Positions 59,032 to 64,000 of a stretch of DNA of 64,000 nucleotides are shown here, one piece after another. The stretch comes from Perkinsus olseni. Its lineage: Eukaryota; Perkinsozoa; Perkinsida; Perkinsidae. The position numbers were made by a program, and so were the translations under genes. The DNA is taken from assembly GCA_013115135.1 (NCBI GenBank), contig JABANP010000003.1, positions 248,001 to 312,000 on the forward strand, given 5' to 3'. Positions within the stretch are counted from its first letter, which is position 1, and each line of letters opens with the position of its first letter. The notes below the pieces were generated by a model that saw nothing but the letters and a program-made list of their open reading frames with translations, made no database searches and was not told where the DNA came from.

Positions 59032-60345
59032 TCAGACTTGACTGCTCACAGCCACGTTCCGGTAAGCTCGGCAATACATGCACCAAGAGAGCATGCTCGC
59101 AACCAGACAGCCGCACGCTGTAGTGGTGAAGGGCACGTGCACATCCATGTCATACAAGGGACCTGCCGCAGCAGTTGCCACCAGTCTACCCACACCTTGA
59201 GAGAGGGTCATGTAGCCCATGAGCTCACCGATTCTCGACTTAGGGGCCAGGTCCGCAACAATATTGGGCCACCCGGCGTAAAAAATCGACATAGTTGTAC
59301 CGAAAACAACCCATTTGACTAGGAGGTAAAGGCCGATGGAGTTTAGGAAAAGCATAAAAAGGCCTGCACCGATCGCGTTGATGAGAATCGCAAATGTCGT
59401 GACCACTGCGCTTGTGTACTCCGGGGTGTTGCAGAAGTAAATGAGGACGTATGTGCCAGAGATTATCGTAACACCGTCGCCAAGGTAGGTGACGCTGGCT
59501 GTCAGAGGGTCCAAGTTGAAGACATCCCGGAACACTAAGGGCGCAATAATGAAGTACACTGTAGTGCTAATAACGGCAATACATGAGGTCGAGTAGAGGA
59601 GAATGAAGGCAACCCAATCCACCCGAGCAGGACTCGGTTCGTGTAGTAAAGGCTCACGCAGAGTCCCGCCGGGGCTCCTCGTCGCTACCTCGTAAGCGCG
59701 GCACTTATGGTGGGTCTCAGGGAGGTAGATGTAGAGCAATGCAAAAGTGACGGTCGCGGCAGCAGCAGCAACGAAGAACGGGGCGGACAGGCCGAAGGAG
59801 GAGAAGAGACCACCGATGGCCGGACCAGCTCCAAAGCAAAGGCCAGCGATCATATTGATGAAGCCTAGAATGCTAGTGCGACGCTTAGGGTCCCGTACAG
59901 TGTCTGTTGCATAGGCCATAGCAACCGGACGACCGCCACCTGCCAGGCCAGTGACGAAGCGGTAAAACACGAACCACCAATAATCTCGAGTCAAGCCTTG
60001 GCAGGTGTAGGCCACAGCGATTCCAAACATCGAGGCGAGTAGCAGAGGGCGCCTGCCCAGCCTGTCAGACATTCGACCCATCAGCGGCGGGGATATAGTC
60101 ATGCCCACTGCGTGCGTGAAGGACGTTATCGAGTAGGCCTTGCCCAAGCCCAGGGACTCGCAACCTATTAGATGGTGTGGGGACTTAACATCTACCAGTA
60201 CTGGGATGATGTTGAGAGGCAGAGACAAGCCGACGAAGTCAATGAAAACGACAGAGCAAACCAGGTAGAGCCGGAACCTGGCCATGCCGCTGAGTGATGT
60301 GGCTGCCGACTCGACGAGGTCCCTTCTATCAGAACTATCGGCCAT
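59032..60345 (-). CDS. MFS transporter, TetA-like (copy 2), intact
   Basis: Uninterrupted single-exon frame of 437 codons from ATG 60345 (MADSSDRRDLVESAATSLSG) to the stop at 59032. The N-terminal helix is FRLYLVCSVVFIDFVGLSLP. Motif A is MGRMSDRLGRRPLLLASMF. Helix 5 carries FYRFVTGLAGGGRPVAMAYA. A central cytosolic loop (ETHHKCRAYEVATRSPGG) joins two six-helix halves. The second half has FNLDPLTASVTYLGDGVTII, LYLLVKWVVFGTTMSIFYA, GELMGYMTLSQGVGRLVATA and a Cys-rich last helix. The family exports small hydrophobic compounds or transports metabolites; nothing here fixes the substrate. This copy is the reference for the two disrupted neighbours. Confidence 0.9.
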   Translation of the reverse strand: MADSSDRRDLVESAATSLSGMARFRLYLVCSVVFIDFVGLSLPLNIIPVLVDVKSPHHLIGCESLGLGKAYSITSFTHAVGMTISPPLMGRMSDRLGRRPLLLASMFGIAVAYTCQGLTRDYWWFVFYRFVTGLAGGGRPVAMAYATDTVRDPKRRTSILGFINMIAGLCFGAGPAIGGLFSSFGLSAPFFVAAAAATVTFALLYIYLPETHHKCRAYEVATRSPGGTLREPLLHEPSPARVDWVAFILLYSTSCIAVISTTVYFIIAPLVFRDVFNLDPLTASVTYLGDGVTIISGTYVLIYFCNTPEYTSAVVTTFAILINAIGAGLFMLFLNSIGLYLLVKWVVFGTTMSIFYAGWPNIVADLAPKSRIGELMGYMTLSQGVGRLVATAAAGPLYDMDVHVPFTTTACGCLVASMLSWCMYCRAYRNVAVSSQV

Positions 60346-60689
60346 GGTACAAATTAAGCTACCTCAAACAACCGTCCCAGTAAGCTTTAAACTCTAAGGC
60401 TTATAGCCTGGCTCCAATGATTACCCCGATGAGACTTGCGTATCGAGCTTAGATTTGACCGTTCACCCCACAGAGAGAGAACCTCAGACACTCGCAGAAT
60501 GCCACCTCCATGTTTTCTTCTTCGAACGCAACTCCTCGTGTACGGTATGCTTCAATGGACCTAGCTACTTAGTCAGAGTAGCAGTATCACTCGAAGATCT
60601 CAGCAGGCTGTTCGTGCATCGATCACAAAAGGTATCCTAGGAATATAATAGCAATAATAATGACAACAAACTTGAGAAAAAGATTCTAC
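60346..60689. other. Intergenic between MFS copies 2 and 3
   Basis: 344 bp; presumed promoter of MFS copy 2. No gene or repeat seen. Confidence 0.45.
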
Positions 60690-62006
60690 TCAAACCTGCA
60701 CTTCGACCATGCCGGGCTCTTTAAAACGGTGTACTCTGTGATAGAGCAAAGAACAGACAGAACCTGCCAGGATTGACCCGGCACCGGCAGTCAGAAATGG
60801 TACATAGGGGTGGGCGTCGTACATCAGACCGCCTGTGATCGTCCCAACTAAACGACCAGCTCCTTGAAAATAGGGTGAAGTAGCCCATAAGCTCACCACT
60901 GCGATGCTTAGGTGAGAACTCAGCGACCATGATCGGCAGTGCTGCAAAGGTCAGTGATGGCGGTACACCGAGGAGAATCCATTTGGTTGTGAGGAAGAGC
61001 CAGAGGGTATGGAAAGTCGCAGGGAGGAAAAGACAGCCCATACCGTACACGAGTAGGCTCGATGCCCCGAGAAAACTGCTTGAGTAGCCGGCTTCATTGG
61101 CTAAGTAGATGTAGACGAATGTGCCTAGAATGATGAGAGTACCGTCACCCAGATTGGATACTCCTGCCGAGAGTGGTGTCATATGGAAGAAGTCTCGCAG
61201 CACCAGGGGAGACATCAGGCCAATGACCACCACCATGAACATCGCCATAGAAGGAGACAAAGTAGAGGAGGGTGAAGGCGTGGCAGTCGAGCTCAGTGTT
61301 GTCCTCGATCAATTCGGGCAGTAGCGCTTCTCGATTCGACCCTAGCCGCTTGGCAGCGATCTTAGATGGATGAAGGGACTCAGGCAGGTAAAGGTAGAGC
61401 AGCGTGAACACCACGACTGCCCAGGCCGACACAAAGTAGAAGGGTGCGGACAGACTAAAGAACGCCAGCAGCCCTCCAAAGGCGGGTCCCAATCCGAAGC
61501 AGAGACCAGGTATCATGTTGATGTAGGAGAAATACAGTGTACGGCGCTTCGTGTCGGTGAGAGTATCTGTCACATAGGCCATAGCCACCGGACGGCCACC
61601 ACCGCTAAGGCCAGTGAGGAAGCGAAAGAACGTGAACCACCAGTAGTCCGTCGCCGAGCCCTTGTAAGAAGTAAGAGATCGATACGCCAAACATGGAGGC
61701 GAGCAGGAGCGGCCGACGTCCACGCCTGTCCGACAGCCAACCCATTAGCGGTGGGGATATGGTCATACCAACGGCATAGGTGAAGGCCGCTATAGAGATC
61801 GCTGTGCCTTCCGGGATACCCTCGCAGCCGACAAGGTGACCATGCGCTGACTGATCGATCATGACGGGCAGGATGTTAGTGGGCATGGTGACACCGAGGA
61901 AGTCGATGAAGACCACCATACAGACCAGAACGAGGCGAAAGTTGGAACCGACATCATCTGCCGACCGGTCCAAGTTTCTGTTACCGATCGGTGCAATGAC
62001 GGTCAT
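60690..62006 (-). CDS. MFS transporter, TetA-like (copy 3), frame-disrupted
   Basis: ATG 62006 (MTVIAPIGNRNLDRSADDVG), first helix FRLVLVCMVVFIDFLGVTMP. Motif A is MGWLSDRRGRRPLLLASMFG. Helix 5 has FFRFLTGLSGGGRPVAMAYV. The central loop has AAKRLGSNREALLPEL. The second half has MTPLSAGVSNLGDGTLIILG, FLTTKWILLGVPPSLTFAA, GELMGYFTLF and QGAGRLVGTITGGLMYDAHP, ending MVEVQV at 60690. Three extra bases break the frame: 61654-61655, 61251-61254 and 60867-60870. In each case dropping one base of a short run gives a gapless match to copy 2. Transport substrate unknown. Confidence 0.8.
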
Positions 62007-62457
62007 GCTGGGCTGAATTACTGCATTGAGACGACACCATTTTCACGGTGAAAACACCACGGGCATCAATGAGAGGAAACTCGAGTAAATGAAAATTACA
62101 GTCAACATACGGGCAGCCCGAAGGCGGCCACTGAATTAAGTCTCGGCCGTGAAGCATAGTCCCGGTTTAGCCCAGGACAACTCCTCCTGCAGCCTGGTTG
62201 CCTCTGTTCTAGTCGGTCGATCCCTCAGCCGGTACCTAGACAACTAGTTTTTCCTCCGAATCAATCACTCACGGCTCAACCCTCACCCGAAAGTCACCCA
62301 GACTTGTCGTGCGGTCCCTGTCTTCTCTCCGCATCCGAACGCCGTATTTGGGAAACGCTCCCAGAGATGGAAGGGTGGGCACTCCAGAGGCACCCTTACT
62401 GACCGAGAATGCCGGGAGTCGTAGTAAAAGAGAGAACCTAGACACCCGGCCATCAGC
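62007..62457. other. Intergenic, no gene seen
   Basis: Upstream of MFS copy 3 and downstream of the last gene, both on the minus strand. A Pro/Arg-rich minus frame crosses it but shows no codon-level support. Confidence 0.45.
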
Positions 62458-64000
62458 TCATAAACCAATGGTGAGGCCTGTGGGTAGTACCTTGGCTCCC
62501 TTCCAGTTGATGCGGTGATACACAGACAGCCCCACCGAGGCCTTGACGCTCGAAGTGTGGCAACTGGGCGTGGGCACGGACGCGAGTAGCGTCTACCTGC
62601 ACGGAGAGGCTTCCTAGGTCGGATCGGTAGACGGAGGCAAGATAGAGGTGTGCAGAAAGCCACTTTATGAGGACAGGCAACAGGCCGTGGATACGCTCGC
62701 GCGCGCGGCCAAAAATAGAAATCTCCTCGCTCAAGAACTCAGTAATTCGGACATCACTATCACCAAGGTATTACAGTTACACTAAGGAACGTGCTATACT
62801 TCTATAAAGGACCACTAATGAAATCTGCCTGTTGCCCTAAATTCAGTCCGGAACAAACAATAGTGGCGGGGAAAGTCTCTTTCTCACGATCTGCTCCAGA
62901 AAATCGCACGGCCCTCAATCGAGTGTAGCTGCATACCCTCTTACTGTGATGTAGTCCCAGAAGCGTGCTAAATGGCGGGTACCCAGCCACTGCAGAACAA
63001 CACGGACCGCCTCCTTAACCTGTGGTAGAGTGAGTAATGCTACCACCAACTCGTCATCGTTCAGAGACACTACCATATCATCATCCACATGCCAAGGCTG
63101 CTGAGCCACCTTTACCAGTATGCGGAATGACAAGGCACTGTCTGGGTCGAGGCCGGCTCTTGAGGCGTACTCCACCGAGAAGTCGATGATGTCCTGCAAG
63201 GCCGACCTGACGGAGAGAAGAGTCCACAACGATACGACGGTGCCACCCATCTCCTCTCTACCGCACAGCAGGGGCCGTCGGCGGGATGAGACTTCGGATA
63301 GCTATCGGACGGGAGAAGTCTATTATATACTTGTTGCACTCCACCATCTGTCCCACCACGTCTGAGATGGTAACCTGTGGCCCAGGCGTAGCATCTCCCG
63401 CCGTTCTCACTCCTCTTCGTATTCCTAGGCTCCCCTCGGAAGAACAGTTGTCCATGCCGTGGCTTCGCTCGTATGTTGATGTCGAAACCGAACCGGCCCA
63501 AGTGACCAGTCTCCTCTGGGCTCCGTAACCCTGAAGATATCAATCAACCCACTACGAAGCGTCAGCTCCTCAATACTACTTAGAATATCCTCCCTTATCT
63601 CCTTGTCTACATCCTTCCTGACAGCACCCCAGTCTGCCCCGATGCTCTCCGGCAGAAAACACTCATCGAGGTACCTAACCACGATTCTGTCTCCACCGCA
63701 GCCACCATAGTACTACTTCTGGTAATCCTGACCACTGCTGGGCCCTGGGACCTTGTAGATACACCAGGGCATCGGAGGTGGGTTCCGTATATAGCCGACC
63801 TTCTCGGCCTTAGTCAACCGTCGGTAGGCCTAGAATCCATCCCTCAACCTCACAATGTAGCAGATGGAAGTACCCAGTCCTTGCCCTGGAAGTGGGCACG
63901 CTCCATCTCCCTGTCTATCATCCTCTGCACAGCAGGGTCCGGGTCGAAGGACCCGAACAGATCGAACAATGGCTCCCAGGTTGGGCGGTATGGGCCTGCA
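62458..64000 (-). CDS. Unknown protein, 5' part beyond the window
   Basis: Coding on the minus strand from the right edge. Segments in order: YRPTWEPLFDLFGSFDPDPA, MIDREMERAHFQGKDWVLPS, RLTKAEKVGYIRNPPPMPW, VRYLDECFLPESIGADWGAV, IEELTLRSGLIDIFR, QVTISDVVGQMVECNKYIID, ALQDIIDFSVEYASRAGLD and KEAVRVVLQWLGTRHLARFW. A strong donor (GTAAGAG, about 62944) follows DYIT. It can join to FLSEEISIFGRARERIHGLL and, after one more intron, to LSVYHRINWKGAKVLPTGL, ending at TGA 62460-62458. The protein is mostly helical with no family I recognise. The last-intron model is inferred from phase alone; otherwise the gene ends at 62915. Confidence 0.5.

Noticed and set aside
7448..61655. Obligatory +1 frameshifting at every CCC codon in nuclear genes
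   Set aside because: Numerous in-frame CCC codons (for example in XRN, the RPS18 IPQW region and the EamA transporter) are read without a shift, and several breaks are not at CCC.
1..64000. CRISPR arrays, phage genes, insertion sequences, organellar genes, spliced-leader RNA gene
   Set aside because: None found on either strand; no transposase or reverse-transcriptase motifs were seen.

Overview
The window looks like nuclear DNA of a flagellated protist, most probably an alveolate close to Perkinsus. This is inferred from gene content and structure, not from a database match. The genes are eukaryotic (XRN exonuclease, ribosomal protein uS13/RPS18, USP14, the ciliary protein CFAP221, LRRC40, Mpv17 paralogs). 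They are cut by many short GT-AG introns, mostly about 35 to 65 bp, and lie very close together. Helical-repeat OPR/RAP-type proteins and a single-domain voltage-gated channel with an EF-hand tail also fit an alveolate. No bacterial, phage, plastid or mitochondrial gene cluster was seen.

The genes form long one-direction blocks. Minus 6404-108: XRN. Plus 7448-10402: RPS18 and an exostosin-like glycosyltransferase. Minus 25719-10624: HAD phosphatase, CFAP221, two OPR-type genes with an antisense tRNA-Ile in an intron, a two-domain glyoxalase I and a PHD-finger protein. Plus 26454-28841: USP14. Minus 43805-29155: a small unknown gene, the channel, an array of a novel secreted family and a third OPR-type gene. 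Plus 44068-50728: LRRC40, two Mpv17 genes, an orphan type I membrane protein and an EamA transporter. Minus 64000-50992: a partial unknown gene, three MFS transporters, a secreted transglutaminase-like protein, another secreted-family copy, two FSH1-type serine hydrolases and a rhomboid-like protein.

The most novel content is a lineage-specific secreted protein family at about 31.0-38.8 kb, with one more copy near 55 kb. Members share three exons: a signal peptide, a module around C-V...ATF.W....YL.C.G, and a module around MCK.AVEVMA.....LC. They have four conserved cysteines and fast-diverging tails. Two copies look degenerate. I know of no described family with this pattern.

Other points are a near-perfect inverted repeat at 42.8-43.3 kb, a tRNA gene inside a 141-bp intron on the opposite strand, two candidate introns of only 19 and 22 bp, and about a dozen single-base frame breaks in otherwise well-conserved genes. 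The frame breaks are most simply assembly homopolymer errors. Exon boundaries were worked out by eye from reading frame, GT/AG and family similarity, so CDS coordinates give gene extents (start codon to stop codon), not uninterrupted reading frames.
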